A DNA stretch of 64,000 nt. It comes from Bacillus_BA fengqiuensis (GTDB taxonomy: Bacteria > Bacillota > Bacilli > Bacillales > Bacillaceae_H). This document shows, one piece after another, positions 8,031 to 17,043 of the stretch; the first letter of the stretch is position 1; each line of letters starts with the position of its first letter. The translations under genes and the position numbers were made by a program. Below the pieces are notes generated by a model. The model did no database searches, was not told the origin of the DNA, and worked only from the letters and a program-made list of their open reading frames with translations. The stretch lies in NCBI GenBank assembly GCA_030813035.1, contig JAUSTV010000003.1; one strand, 5' to 3'.

Positions 8031-10269
8031 ATGGTTCAATAATCTCTTCTTCAACCTGACTAGGTTTGTTGAGAGACTTTGCCTTCCACACGAGCCATAA
8101 TTGAGCGGCAATAAACAAGGAAGAATAAACTCCCATCAGCAAGCCGACAAGTAAGGCAATCGAGAAGTTTCGAATCGATTCGCTTCCAAAAATAAGAAGA
8201 GCAATAACAGTAAGGACAACCATTAATACCGTATTGATTGAACGTGTAAATGTTTCACGCAAGCTTCGATTCACAATGTGCATCAAATCTTCTTTCGTCT
8301 TTATCTTACGCATATTTATATGCTCACGCATACGGTCAAATGTTACGATTGTATCGTTAATCGAATAACCGACGATTGTAAGAACGGCTGCAATAAAGGT
8401 TAAATCCACTTCCAAACGGGTTAAACTGAAAAATGTAATAATGAAAAAGGCATCATGTAAAAGAGCGATAACAGCTGCCACTGCCATAATCATCTCAAAA
8501 CGAACGGTTACATAAATAATAATTCCGATTGATGAGATCAATACAGCGATTAAAGCATTTCGAGCCATTTCTTTACCTACAGTAGGAGAAACAGTGCTGA
8601 CATTCGGCTCATGTCCGTATTTCTCCTTGAAATGGGTTTTCAATTCGCCAATCTCATCTTTAGAAAGAACACCGATAAAACGGGCAACACCCACGTCGTT
8701 ATTATTTCCCGCAATGATTACATCCTTTGGTTCTAAATCAAGCTCTTTTAGCTCCTCCTTTACGGCCTGAGTTGAAATGGCTTGGTTTGCCGAAATTTCA
8801 ACACGCGTACCGCTAGCAAAATCAATGCCTACATTTAATTTGAAAATTGCAAGCGAAAGGATACCAAGGAGTGTGATCACAATTGAGAACGTAAAGAACC
8901 ATTTACGATACTTGACAAAGTCAATCCAATCAAACTTCGTCGGAAGGTCCTGTATTCCTTTATCTTTCGATAAGTCCTGTATCTCTGAAGCTTTCACTCC
9001 AAAATAACCAGGCTTCTTATTGAAGATACGGCTGTTTACCCATAAACCGAGCAATAAACGGGTAAGGTATACAGCTGTTAAAAAGCTTACCAGAATACTG
9101 ATAATTAAAGTCGTTGCAAATCCTTTAACAGAACTTGTCCCATATATAAACAAAACAAGTGCCGTCAATAATGTCGTAATGTTGGCATCTGAAATCGTCG
9201 CAAGCGAGCGGCGATTTCCCGCACGATATGCCGATATAACCGACTTCCCTAATCTCAATTCATCTTTAATGCGTTCATATGTGATAATGTTTGCATCAAC
9301 TGCCATAGCGACCCCTAAAATGAGGGCGGCAATACCCGGCAATGTCAATACTGCATTCATCCAATCAAAGATTAATAACACTAAATAAATATTCATGATC
9401 AATGTTAAAACAGCGATAAATCCAGGGAAGCGATAGTAAAACATCATAAATAAAAACACTAATGCAATACCTATGAATCCGGCCAGCACCGTTGTTTCTA
9501 ATGCTTTTTCACCGAATTGAGCACCAACAGATGTAGAGTATATTTCATCTAATTCAACAGGCAATGCTCCTGCGTTTAGTAGATTTGAAAGTTCTTGTGC
9601 TTCATTTACTGTAAAATTCCCTGTAATGGTTACTTCATTTGTATTAAATACTTCATTAACGGACGCTGCCGATAAATATTTAGGATTTGTTTTAACTGTT
9701 TCCGCTTTGAACGAATCTTTCCCTTCTTCGTAATCAAGCCAAATCACAAGAAGATTGTTGGGAGCACCCATGCCTAATACTTGCTCCGTAACTTTCTTGA
9801 ACTTCTCTGCACTTTTCAGCTTCAGCGCCACATTCGGCTGCCCGTTTTGGTCAAACGATTGCTGTGCGCCGCCTTGTGCTAAATCCGTTCCGTCCATCAA
9901 TAATTTATCATTTACATCACGGAATGAAAGCTTAGCTTGAGTGGATAAAATTTCGCGAGCCTTATTTTGATCTTTTACCCCCGCCAGCTGCACACGAATG
10001 CGGTCTTTTCCTTCAATTTGAATATTAGGTTCGCTGACCCCTAATACGTTAATGCGCTTGTCTAGCGCCTGCACTGTGCTGTTTAGCACTTTTTCATTAA
10101 TAACATCGCCTTTTTTGGCCGGTTTGACTTCATATAAAATTTCAAATCCGCCTTGAAGGTCCAGTCCTAGCTTAATTCGATTTGTAATATCGCTGGCTGT
10201 CGCTCCCATTGTGCTGAAAATAAGCAGCACTAAAAGGAAGAACGCAACGATACGTCCTCTTTTTACCAT
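8029..10269 (-). CDS. secDF: Protein translocase subunit SecDF (fused SecD-SecF)
   Basis: A proton-driven accessory component of the Sec translocon that helps pull preproteins out of the membrane. One 746-residue chain holds SecD (about 1-440) and SecF (about 450-746), the fusion normal for Bacillus. SecD has an N-terminal membrane segment, the KLGLDLQGGFEI motif, a large extracytoplasmic P1 region and a five-helix bundle containing AVDANIITYERI. SecF repeats this plan with VGIDFASG and a later membrane bundle. A good sigma-A promoter lies 75 bp upstream and a terminator at its end, so it is probably monocistronic. Confidence 0.97.
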   Translation of the reverse strand: MVKRGRIVAFFLLVLLIFSTMGATASDITNRIKLGLDLQGGFEILYEVKPAKKGDVINEKVLNSTVQALDKRINVLGVSEPNIQIEGKDRIRVQLAGVKDQNKAREILSTQAKLSFRDVNDKLLMDGTDLAQGGAQQSFDQNGQPNVALKLKSAEKFKKVTEQVLGMGAPNNLLVIWLDYEEGKDSFKAETVKTNPKYLSAASVNEVFNTNEVTITGNFTVNEAQELSNLLNAGALPVELDEIYSTSVGAQFGEKALETTVLAGFIGIALVFLFMMFYYRFPGFIAVLTLIMNIYLVLLIFDWMNAVLTLPGIAALILGVAMAVDANIITYERIKDELRLGKSVISAYRAGNRRSLATISDANITTLLTALVLFIYGTSSVKGFATTLIISILVSFLTAVYLTRLLLGLWVNSRIFNKKPGYFGVKASEIQDLSKDKGIQDLPTKFDWIDFVKYRKWFFTFSIVITLLGILSLAIFKLNVGIDFASGTRVEISANQAISTQAVKEELKELDLEPKDVIIAGNNNDVGVARFIGVLSKDEIGELKTHFKEKYGHEPNVSTVSPTVGKEMARNALIAVLISSIGIIIYVTVRFEMIMAVAAVIALLHDAFFIITFFSLTRLEVDLTFIAAVLTIVGYSINDTIVTFDRMREHINMRKIKTKEDLMHIVNRSLRETFTRSINTVLMVVLTVIALLIFGSESIRNFSIALLVGLLMGVYSSLFIAAQLWLVWKAKSLNKPSQVEEEIIEP

Positions 10270-10343
10270 TCGTAAAAAATCCTCCTTCTTATGTAAGCAA
10301 GAGCATGCTGAAAAAATAAGGAAAGTAATTCGCCAATATTCCT

Positions 10344-10372
10344 ATTATCATTCATAAAAAGAAACCTGTCAA
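10344..10372 (-). promoter_or_regulatory. Sigma-A promoter for secDF
   Basis: On the minus strand a perfect TTGACA is followed after 17 bases by GATAAT (5 of 6 to consensus). It lies between comN and secDF, about 75 bp upstream of the secDF ATG. Confidence 0.7.
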
Positions 10373-10389
10373 ACAAGCTTTTGTTAAAT

Positions 10390-10686
10390 TTACTTTAAGA
10401 CATCCTTCCATTCTTCAATAAAATTCTCTTTTTCAAAAGAGATATTTTTGTACGATTCCATCGTCATGAAATTGATGATATCTCCCGCTTTCAACGTCAA
10501 AATATCATTAACGACTTGATGAAGTTGCTTTTCTTCCTGATCCTTTTTCCATTTTTTCTTTTCAAAATAATCCCAGATTTCTTGTTCTTTTATATGACCG
10601 TACCCCATTAACTCAAATTCCTCTAACTTGCTGTCTACCGCCGGCTTTACCTTTTTTCGTAACTGCCTTGTTCTCTCGTTCAACAT
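10390..10686 (-). CDS. comN: Post-transcriptional regulator ComN
   Basis: A 98-residue protein of the ComN/YrzD family. In B. subtilis ComN affects late competence by controlling comEA mRNA and binds DivIVA. Length, start (MLNERTRQLRKKVKPAVDSK) and position between secDF and spoVB fit. The sequence is mostly helical and charged with no membrane segment; a KKKWKKDQEEKQ stretch lies mid-protein. GGGTGG precedes the ATG. No comEA target is in the window, so the role is inferred from the family. Confidence 0.85.
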   Translation of the reverse strand: MLNERTRQLRKKVKPAVDSKLEEFELMGYGHIKEQEIWDYFEKKKWKKDQEEKQLHQVVNDILTLKAGDIINFMTMESYKNISFEKENFIEEWKDVLK

Positions 10687-10729
10687 TCAAACCACCCTTT
10701 TGATGAAATATCTGACAAGTAAAAAATAC

Positions 10730-10862
10730 ATTTTCTGTTCTTTTATTCAATATGCAAAATACAATTGTCCTTCCACAACCCCAAAGGGACAATCCCAAAG
10801 AGAGCTTATGCGTAAATGATGGAGCATGGAATGTCCTTTATCGATGCTCCATCATTTAGGTA
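10730..10862. repeat. Dual-hairpin element, copy C (diverged)
   Basis: This lies in the divergent gap between comN and spoVB. A 14-bp perfect stem (AAATGATGGAGCAT at 10814-10827 with its complement at 10844-10857) follows the sequence GAGCTTATGCGTAAAT, which is also in copy A. Upstream are TTTTCTGTTCT and a degenerate first arm with ACCCCAAAGGGA in the loop. It aligns with the copies near 17175 and 63560, but the stem sequence is different. Confidence 0.6.
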
Positions 10863-10948
10863 GATTTAAATGGCATGCTTGGCCATGGGACTTGCATATA
10901 TTTCATTGTATAAAATAATAAATCGTTTGAGAAGGCAGGGAACATTGC

Positions 10949-12499
10949 ATGTCTAAATTTTTGCGGGGTACGCTCATTTTAATCCTTGCTGGATTAATTA
11001 CAAGAGTGCTTGGATTTGTCAATCGCATCGTCATTGCCCGATTGATCGGAGATGAGGGTGTGGGACTGTATATGATGGCCGTTCCAACTTTATTTCTTAT
11101 TATTACAGCTACACAACTTGGCCTGCCCGTAGCCATTTCCAAATTGGTTGCGGAAGCCCAGGCTCTTGGGGATAACAGAAAAACCAAAAAAATCTTGATT
11201 GTCTCTCTTTCAATCACTTCCGTATTAAGCATTATATTTACCATTTTATTGGTCGTATTCGCTCCAGTCGTTTCTCAAACTTTTTTTACAGACGAACGTA
11301 CGTATTACCCATTGATTGCCATTACACCGGTCATTCCCATTATCGCCATCTCCTCCATTATTCGCGGTTATTTCCATGGCAGACAGCAAATGAAACCGGC
11401 TGCCTATTCGCAAGTAATCGAACAAGTAGTGAGAATTTTGCTCGTTGCGGTATGTACAAAAGCGTTTTTGCCTTACGGAGTAGAATATGCAGCGGCCGGC
11501 GCCATGCTGTCTGCCGTTTTCGGAGAACTCGCCTCCTTGGTATATATGTTGTTTATGTTTAAATTAAAAAAGCATGTAAAAATCCGCCGTCATTTTTTCA
11601 AATCATTAAAAAGCGGGAAAATCACCTTTTATGAACTAATGGGTATTGCTCTGCCGACAACAGGAAGCAGAATGATTGGCTCCATTTCATGGTTTTTGGA
11701 GCCGATTGTCGTCGCGCAAAGTTTAGCGATAGCAGGTGTCACAACCATTACAGCAACAAAACAATATGGAGAATTAACAGGTTTCGCTCTGCCGCTTCTC
11801 ATGCTTCCTTCCTTCATTACCGTTTCCCTATCAACATCTCTTGTGCCTGCCATTAGTGAAGCCATGGCTCAAAAGCAGTTCCTGCAAATTGAACATCGCC
11901 TTCATCAAGCATTGCGATTGTCTTTTGTCACAGGTGGACTGGCTGTTGTCGTCTTGTATGTATTCGCCGAACCGGTTATGCAGTTAATGTACGGCTCTGT
12001 AAAGGCTGCCGTTTTTGTCCAGGTCATGGCTCCATTTTTTATCTTCCATTACTTCCAGGGGCCCCTGCAGGCCGTATTGCAGGCCCTTAACCTTGCTCAA
12101 GCGGCCATGATTAATAGTTTCATCGGTGCAGCCGTCAAGACCGCTCTAATCTTTATGCTGGCAACAAGGCCGACCTTTGGCATCATGGGTGCAGCTCTGG
12201 CCATCGTAATCGGGATTATGCTTGTTACCCTGCTGCATCTTTCAACGGTCATGAAAGCCATCTCTTATAAAATCCATGTATATGATTATATAAAAGGCTT
12301 TATCGTTATGATTCTTGCCGGTGCCATCGGACACTTCGCCCATATTCGTTTTCTCCAAGAAGGAAACCTTATCTATAACACACTTACGGCCATTACCTTT
12401 ACTTCTATCGTTTATTTTATTTTGCTATACGCTTTCAAGCTTATTACGAAAGAAGAAATCGGGCGTTTCTCGGCTTTGAACCCCTTCCGTAAAGGTTAG
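10949..12499 (+). CDS. spoVB: Stage V sporulation protein B, MOP-superfamily lipid II flippase-like protein
   Basis: A polytopic membrane protein of the MATE/MviN (MOP flippase) superfamily required for spore cortex synthesis, probably by moving a peptidoglycan precursor. It has 516 residues and roughly 14 hydrophobic segments. The N-terminal FLRGTLILILAGLITRVLGF and later VNRIVIARLIGDEGVGLY are typical of SpoVB. An AGGG site precedes the ATG. It is one of few plus-strand genes here, divergent from comN and convergent with the DUF421 gene. Confidence 0.93.
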   Translation: MSKFLRGTLILILAGLITRVLGFVNRIVIARLIGDEGVGLYMMAVPTLFLIITATQLGLPVAISKLVAEAQALGDNRKTKKILIVSLSITSVLSIIFTILLVVFAPVVSQTFFTDERTYYPLIAITPVIPIIAISSIIRGYFHGRQQMKPAAYSQVIEQVVRILLVAVCTKAFLPYGVEYAAAGAMLSAVFGELASLVYMLFMFKLKKHVKIRRHFFKSLKSGKITFYELMGIALPTTGSRMIGSISWFLEPIVVAQSLAIAGVTTITATKQYGELTGFALPLLMLPSFITVSLSTSLVPAISEAMAQKQFLQIEHRLHQALRLSFVTGGLAVVVLYVFAEPVMQLMYGSVKAAVFVQVMAPFFIFHYFQGPLQAVLQALNLAQAAMINSFIGAAVKTALIFMLATRPTFGIMGAALAIVIGIMLVTLLHLSTVMKAISYKIHVYDYIKGFIVMILAGAIGHFAHIRFLQEGNLIYNTLTAITFTSIVYFILLYAFKLITKEEIGRFSALNPFRKG

Positions 12500-12509
12500 T
12501 TTCTTTTTT

Positions 12510-12570
12510 ATCCCCCTTATATCCCTCATTAACCGGCAGTACCACTACTCAAGGCCATGAGGGATAGGGG
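12510..12570. terminator. Hairpin between convergent spoVB and DUF421 gene
   Basis: TATCCCTCAT (12520-12529) pairs perfectly with ATGAGGGATA (12557-12566). The left part contains TTAACCGGCAGT, the core of a short repeat family found at three other places. It probably serves as a terminator for one or both genes. Confidence 0.55.
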
Positions 12571-12596
12571 ACAGTAAAATCCCGATCAGTGAAACG

Positions 12597-13253
12597 TTAC
12601 GAATCTTTTAGGTCAATGTAAAATACTCCATCATCATAGCTGCAATAAGAAATTTCCTTTATGTCTTTATAGCCAAGCCTTCGCAGCTCTTGTCTCAGCC
12701 ATAAATTCGTTTTATTCTCTCTTGCCAAATGTCCTTCTTGGATAATCCCATCGATAATAAAAGGAAGGTTTAAACTCTCTTCTTTCTGCTTTTTTTTGCT
12801 TTGTTTTTCTTTTTCAAATACAGAGAGCTTTCCTGATGGCTCTAAAATAGCAAATTCGACATCAGCAACATTTTTAATATTTTTCTCTCGAAGCTGTAAG
12901 ATCAAATCATTGAAATTATAGCGCTGTTTTTTCATTTCCTCTTCATTGATTTTTCCATGGTCGATAATGACACTCGGTTTTCCGTCAATTAACTCTCTCA
13001 CTTTTTGATTTTTCAAGGACCAATAAGCCAATCCCATTTGGATGACCATCAAAACTCCCATAGGCAGAATCGTATGGATGAATGGGTCTTTCGGGTCTTC
13101 AATTGCCAATACAGCCATTTCTGCAATCATGACAAAGACGACCAAGTCTAAAATACTCAGTTCACCAATCTCCCTTTTTCCCATTAAACGAAAAATGAGT
13201 AAAATCACAAAATAAAGAAAAACCGTTCGACCGGTAATGATGAGCAATTCCAT
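12597..13253 (-). CDS. yrbG: DUF421 domain-containing membrane protein (YrbG-like)
   Basis: The 218-residue product begins MELLIITGRTVFLYF, with GGAGG 9 bases before this ATG; a start eight codons earlier would lie over the ribosome site. Three N-terminal membrane segments (to about residue 75) precede a soluble DUF421 domain with GKPSVIIDHGKINEE and a C-terminal YF-type segment. Its length and place between spoVB and yajC match B. subtilis YrbG. Related DUF421 proteins (YetF/YdfR) have been linked to spore germination, but no biochemical role can be read from the sequence. Confidence 0.85.
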   Translation of the reverse strand: MELLIITGRTVFLYFVILLIFRLMGKREIGELSILDLVVFVMIAEMAVLAIEDPKDPFIHTILPMGVLMVIQMGLAYWSLKNQKVRELIDGKPSVIIDHGKINEEEMKKQRYNFNDLILQLREKNIKNVADVEFAILEPSGKLSVFEKEKQSKKKQKEESLNLPFIIDGIIQEGHLARENKTNLWLRQELRRLGYKDIKEISYCSYDDGVFYIDLKDS

Positions 13254-13410
13254 ATGCAATAACCTCCGCCTCAACATTCATCACCAAATAGTGTGTACAA
13301 GTGTACCAAAAACATGACACGAAAGATGTAATTCTATTTTGGGCCCGAGCCGAATATGCTCGTACTAAAGATATACACATTATCCTATTGCGAAAAAGGG
13401 GGAACACATC

Positions 13411-13794
13411 ATGGAAAGTAAAAGAATGGGAAGTGCCGTGTTATTCGGAGTCGCGACAATTTTTGTCATCGCCCTTATTACCAGTGTCATTTTTTCCCTG
13501 TTGCTGAAATTCACCAGCCTCAATGAAAAATCCATTTACTGGTTTGTTTTAGTGTTATCGTTTCTTACGCTGTTTATCGGGGGATTTGTTTCAGGAGGAA
13601 AAGGTCAGTCAAAAGGATGGCTATTAGGAGCTTCCACCGGGCTCTGTTACTCTTTTATCGTATTTTTAATTCAGTTTTTAGGTTATGACCAAATCTTTAC
13701 GACCCAGCAATTTATGTTCCATGGCGGTTTTATCGCCTCGGCAGTTTTGGGAGGAGTCTTCGGAGTCAACATGACATCCAACAGGCAATCGTGA
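13411..13794 (+). CDS. yrzE: TIGR04086-family membrane protein (YrzE-like)
   Basis: A 127-residue integral membrane protein with four predicted helices and short loops (GGFVSGGKGQSKGW in the middle). AAGGGGG lies just before the ATG. Family and position between yrbG and yajC agree with B. subtilis YrzE, a protein of unknown function. A strong terminator follows 25 bp after the stop, so the gene is probably transcribed alone. Confidence 0.8.
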   Translation: MESKRMGSAVLFGVATIFVIALITSVIFSLLLKFTSLNEKSIYWFVLVLSFLTLFIGGFVSGGKGQSKGWLLGASTGLCYSFIVFLIQFLGYDQIFTTQQFMFHGGFIASAVLGGVFGVNMTSNRQS

Positions 13795-13818
13795 ATGGAT
13801 TTGCCATACAAACTAAAA

Positions 13819-13866
13819 AAGCACTCCTTTCCTGTGACGTTTTCTCCGTACAGGAAAAGAGTGCTT
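13819..13866 (+). terminator. Terminator of the yrzE-like gene
   Basis: AAGCACTCCTTTCCTGT and ACAGGAAAAGAGTGCTT form 17-bp arms with one mismatch, followed by CTTCTTTCTT. The repeat array begins directly after it. Confidence 0.8.
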
Positions 13867-14300
13867 CTTTCTTATTGTCCAGCTCCAGCGCCTAGCTCAG
13901 CACGGGAAATGATGATTGCCTTCATAAGGCAAAAAGCGTATACGGGGTCAATTCCTATTTCCTTAGGGCCACAGGATGTGGGTCATGCCGACGTTGCCGC
14001 AGGACGCGGCGATCTTAGTCGGCCTTCTTTGACCGAGGCGCTTTCGCTTTTCTTATTGTCTAGCTCCAGCGCCTAGCTCGCTGTGGAAATGATGATTGTC
14101 CTCATAAGGCAAAAAGCGCCTTATGGGTCAATCCCTATTTCCTTCACGAGCTGACCGAGGCGCTTTCGCTTTTCTTATTGTCTAGCTCCAGCGCCTAGCT
14201 CGCTGTGGAAATGATGATTGTCCTCATAAGGCAAAAAGCGCCTTATGGGTCAATCCCTATTTCCTTCACGAGCTGACCGAGGCGCTTTCGCTTTTCTTGA
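13867..14300. repeat. Tandem array of the Bacillaceae GCTAGGCGCTGGAGCTAG-type repeat
   Basis: Three units of the same repeat stand head to tail. Each has CTAGCTCCAGCGCCTAGC, an AAGGCAAAAAGCGCCTTA hairpin, CCTATTTCC and GAGGCGCTTTCGC. The second and third begin at 14035 and 14157 and are identical with a 122-bp period. The first unit is diverged and contains an extra hairpin module (about 13965-14030). The array fills the gap between the yrzE-like gene and yajC; short open frames inside it are not genes. Confidence 0.9.
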
Positions 14301-14302
14301 TA

Positions 14303-14563
14303 TTAATCGTTTTTCACTTCTCTAATCGCAGCTCGGTCAAAAGTTAGACGAGAACCGTCACCGCTTTTAACGACTACTTGGCCTTCGTCAATTGCATCGA
14401 CGATTCCATGCATACCGCCAATCGTGACGATCTTGTCCCCTTTTTTCAAATCAGACTGCATTTGCTGTACAGCTTTTTGACGCTTTTGCTGCGGACGAAT
14501 CAACAAAAAGTAGAAAATCGCAAACATCAATAAAAGCGGCCAAATACTTGCAAAAAGTTCCAT
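14303..14563 (-). CDS. yajC: Preprotein translocase subunit YajC
   Basis: An 86-residue single-span membrane protein that associates with SecDF. One N-terminal helix (about residues 5-21) is followed by LLIRPQQKRQK and a small beta-rich domain (GDKIVTIGGMHGIV). It is the last gene of the ruvA-ruvB-DUF2905-queA-tgt-yajC group, as in B. subtilis (yrbF). Its 3' end abuts the tandem repeat array, where a normal terminator would be expected. Confidence 0.95.
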   Translation of the reverse strand: MELFASIWPLLLMFAIFYFLLIRPQQKRQKAVQQMQSDLKKGDKIVTIGGMHGIVDAIDEGQVVVKSGDGSRLTFDRAAIREVKND

Positions 14564-14710
14564 TATGTATATTCCTCTCTTTCCTCTAAATAGTCAGCTC
14601 TCCATCTATTGCGCCATTTTCTTATGAATGATCAGACAATCGAACTATCAGGGATTGCTCTGTTTCACCACCCACATGAAAAAGAACAGCTTGCAGGAAA
14701 ACTAAAATAT

Positions 14711-14800
14711 AAAGTAAACTTCCGCTCTGCAGAGGAGGGTATTCCTTCCGGAGAGTGGAAGTTGAACTTATCGGAGTCTCACTGCCCATTAAGGCAGCAG
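14711..14800. repeat. GGCAGT-core short repeat (copy 2)
   Basis: On the minus strand TGCTGCCTTAATGGGCAGT is followed by GAGACTCCGAT and, after an internal 11-bp hairpin (ACTTCCGCTCT arms, one mismatch), by GCGGAAGTTTACTTTATAT. The same order of blocks recurs near 19441 and 61883. It lies between yajC and tgt. Confidence 0.5.
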
Positions 14801-14830
14801 AAAGCAGTCCTATTCTGCCTTATCATTATA

Positions 14831-15970
14831 TTAGAAATTTTTCGCGTTCGGTTTATTGAATCCGTACTTTTCGAAGAACTCTTCACGGAAATCGCCAAGG
14901 CGATCTTCACGGATCGCTTCACGTACTTGCTCCATCAATTTTAACAGAAAATAGAGATTATGGTAAGACGTTAAACGAATTCCGAACGTTTCATCACATC
15001 GAATTAAATGGCGAATGTATGCTCTCGAATAATTTTTACACGTATAACAATCACAATTCTCGTCAAGCGGACGGAAATCCTCTGCAAACTTCGCATTCTT
15101 CACCACGAGTCTTCCTTCGCTTGTCATTAATGTGCCGTTACGGGCAATGCGTGTCGGCAATACGCAGTCAAACATATCTATACCGCGAATGGCGCCATCA
15201 ATCAAGGAATCCGGCGTACCCACTCCCATTAAATAGCGCGGTTTGTTCGTCGGCAGTAATGGAGTCGTAAATTCAAGCACACGATTCATGACATCCTTTG
15301 GTTCTCCTACGGATAAGCCGCCTACAGCATAACCCGGGAAGTCCAATGATACTAGGTCCTGGGCACTTTGTCTACGCAGTTCCTCGTACTCTCCCCCCTG
15401 CACAATTCCAAACAACCCTTGATCTTGGGGACGCGCATGAGCTTGTAAACATCTTTCAGCCCAACGGCTTGTGCGCTCAACGGATGATTTCATATAGTCA
15501 TATTCCGCAGGGTATGGCGGACATTCATCAAACGCCATCATAATATCTGACCCAAGAGCATTTTGAATTTCCATTGCTTTTTCAGGAGATAAAAACAGTT
15601 TATCTCCATTTAAATGGTTACGGAAATGAACGCCTTCCTCTTCGATTCGTCGGAATTCACTCAGACTGAATACTTGGAAGCCTCCTGAATCCGTTAAAAT
15701 CGGACGGTCCCAGTTCATGAACTTATGCAGGCCGCCCGCTTTTTTTACAATCTCATGACCAGGACGAAGCCATAAATGGTAGGTATTGCTTAAAATAATC
15801 CCCGCTCCCATTTGGACCAATTCTTCCGGTGACATCGTTTTAACAGTCGCCAATGTTCCTACAGGCATAAAAATCGGCGTTTCAAACGAACCATGGGGAG
15901 TATGGACAATTCCGAGACGAGCTCCTGTTTGTTTACAAGTTTTAATTAATTCGTAGCGTATAGCCGTCAT
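14831..15970 (-). CDS. tgt: Queuine/preQ1 tRNA-guanine transglycosylase
   Basis: The enzyme exchanges guanine-34 of GUN-anticodon tRNAs for the queuosine precursor preQ1. The active-site aspartate lies in LTDSGGFQVFS near residue 91, the nucleophile region in FDCVLPTRIARNG, and zinc is bound by CDCYTC with a downstream cysteine and RHL histidine. The 379-residue length is normal. It follows queA by 45 bp, so two sequential steps of queuosine synthesis share an operon. AGGAAGGAAAG precedes the ATG. Confidence 0.97.
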   Translation of the reverse strand: MTAIRYELIKTCKQTGARLGIVHTPHGSFETPIFMPVGTLATVKTMSPEELVQMGAGIILSNTYHLWLRPGHEIVKKAGGLHKFMNWDRPILTDSGGFQVFSLSEFRRIEEEGVHFRNHLNGDKLFLSPEKAMEIQNALGSDIMMAFDECPPYPAEYDYMKSSVERTSRWAERCLQAHARPQDQGLFGIVQGGEYEELRRQSAQDLVSLDFPGYAVGGLSVGEPKDVMNRVLEFTTPLLPTNKPRYLMGVGTPDSLIDGAIRGIDMFDCVLPTRIARNGTLMTSEGRLVVKNAKFAEDFRPLDENCDCYTCKNYSRAYIRHLIRCDETFGIRLTSYHNLYFLLKLMEQVREAIREDRLGDFREEFFEKYGFNKPNAKNF

Positions 15971-16014
15971 ATTTTATAATCTTTCCTTCCTATATGCTTA
16001 AATTGTGTGTTCCT

Positions 16015-17043
16015 TTAAACTATCAGCATCGCATCGCCAAAGCTGAAAAAGCGATATCTCTGCTCCACTGCCGTATTATAAGCATGCAAAACGTGTTCAC
16101 GGCCGGCCAAGGCGCTTACAAGCATAATCAACGTCGATTTAGGCAGGTGGAAATTCGTAATCATCCCATCAATGGCTTTAAATTCATAGCCAGGGAAGAT
16201 AAAAATGTTCGTCCATCCCGACGACGCGACAAACTTCCCATCATTTTCGGAAGCAATCGTTTCCAGCGTGCGTGTCGTCGTTGTCCCAACCGAAATAATT
16301 CGGCCGCTTTGCTCGCGTACTTCGTTTAATAAAGCTGCGGTGCCTTCACTAATTTGATAAAACTCTGCATGCATGTCATGCTCTTCAAGATTGTCCACAC
16401 TTACGGGCCTAAATGTTCCAAGCCCGACATGCAGTGTAATGAAGGCAATATGTATCCCTTTTTCCTTGATTTCTTCCAACAATTCTTCTGTAAAATGAAG
16501 ACCTGCTGTGGGTGCAGCTGCCGATCCTTGTTCACGGGCGAAAACCGTTTGGTAACGCTCACGATCATCCAGCCGCTCTTTAATATATGGCGGCAAAGGC
16601 ATTTCGCCTAATTGATCGAGGACTTCATAGAAGATTCCCTCATATTCAAATTGAAGAACACGTCCTCCCTGTTCTCCCGTACCGACACACTTAGCCTGTA
16701 AACGCCCATCTCCAAACGTAATGACCGTACCCTCTTTCACCCGTTTAGCCGGTTTGACAAGCGTTTCCCACGTATCTCCTTCTGTTTGCTTCAGCAGAAG
16801 AACTTCAATGCCGGCACCTGTATCTTCTTTTGTGCCAAATAAACGTGCAGGCATAACACGCGTATCGTTTAAAACAAGGCAATCTCCCTCTTTTAAGTAC
16901 GAGATTACATCATGAAAGGTTTCATGCTTTATGTCACCTGTTTCTTTGTTCAGTACCATCAGCCTTGAAGCATCCCGCTGTTCAAGCGGTATTTGGGCGA
17001 TTAATTCCTCTGGTAAATAAAAATCAAACAACTCTACTTTCAT
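16015..17043 (-). CDS. queA: S-adenosylmethionine:tRNA ribosyltransferase-isomerase
   Basis: QueA transfers and isomerises the ribosyl group of SAM onto preQ1-34 of tRNA, giving epoxyqueuosine. I start it at 17043 (MKVELFDFYLPEELIAQ), preceded by AGGTGACA; this gives the usual 342 residues. Family segments include GSAAAPTAGLHFTEEL, ITLHVGLGTFRPV and MITNFHLPKSTL. It lies directly upstream of tgt. The 300-bp gap to the DUF2905 gene is filled mainly by a dual-hairpin repeat. Confidence 0.97.
   Translation of the reverse strand: MKVELFDFYLPEELIAQIPLEQRDASRLMVLNKETGDIKHETFHDVISYLKEGDCLVLNDTRVMPARLFGTKEDTGAGIEVLLLKQTEGDTWETLVKPAKRVKEGTVITFGDGRLQAKCVGTGEQGGRVLQFEYEGIFYEVLDQLGEMPLPPYIKERLDDRERYQTVFAREQGSAAAPTAGLHFTEELLEEIKEKGIHIAFITLHVGLGTFRPVSVDNLEEHDMHAEFYQISEGTAALLNEVREQSGRIISVGTTTTRTLETIASENDGKFVASSGWTNIFIFPGYEFKAIDGMITNFHLPKSTLIMLVSALAGREHVLHAYNTAVEQRYRFFSFGDAMLIV

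Noticed and set aside
13965..14030. AGGAC/AGGAT-loop hairpins as a CsrA-binding RNA sponge
   Set aside because: The loops resemble CsrA GGA sites, but at most locations the likely transcripts carry the opposite strand (GTCCT loops), so a shared sponge role is not supported.
13795..14076. Open frame of 93 codons after the yrzE-like gene
   Set aside because: It covers the terminator and the repeat array and has no plausible ribosome site or composition.
13867..14300. CRISPR array
   Set aside because: The units are 122-bp exact tandem copies with no spacer variation and no cas genes.
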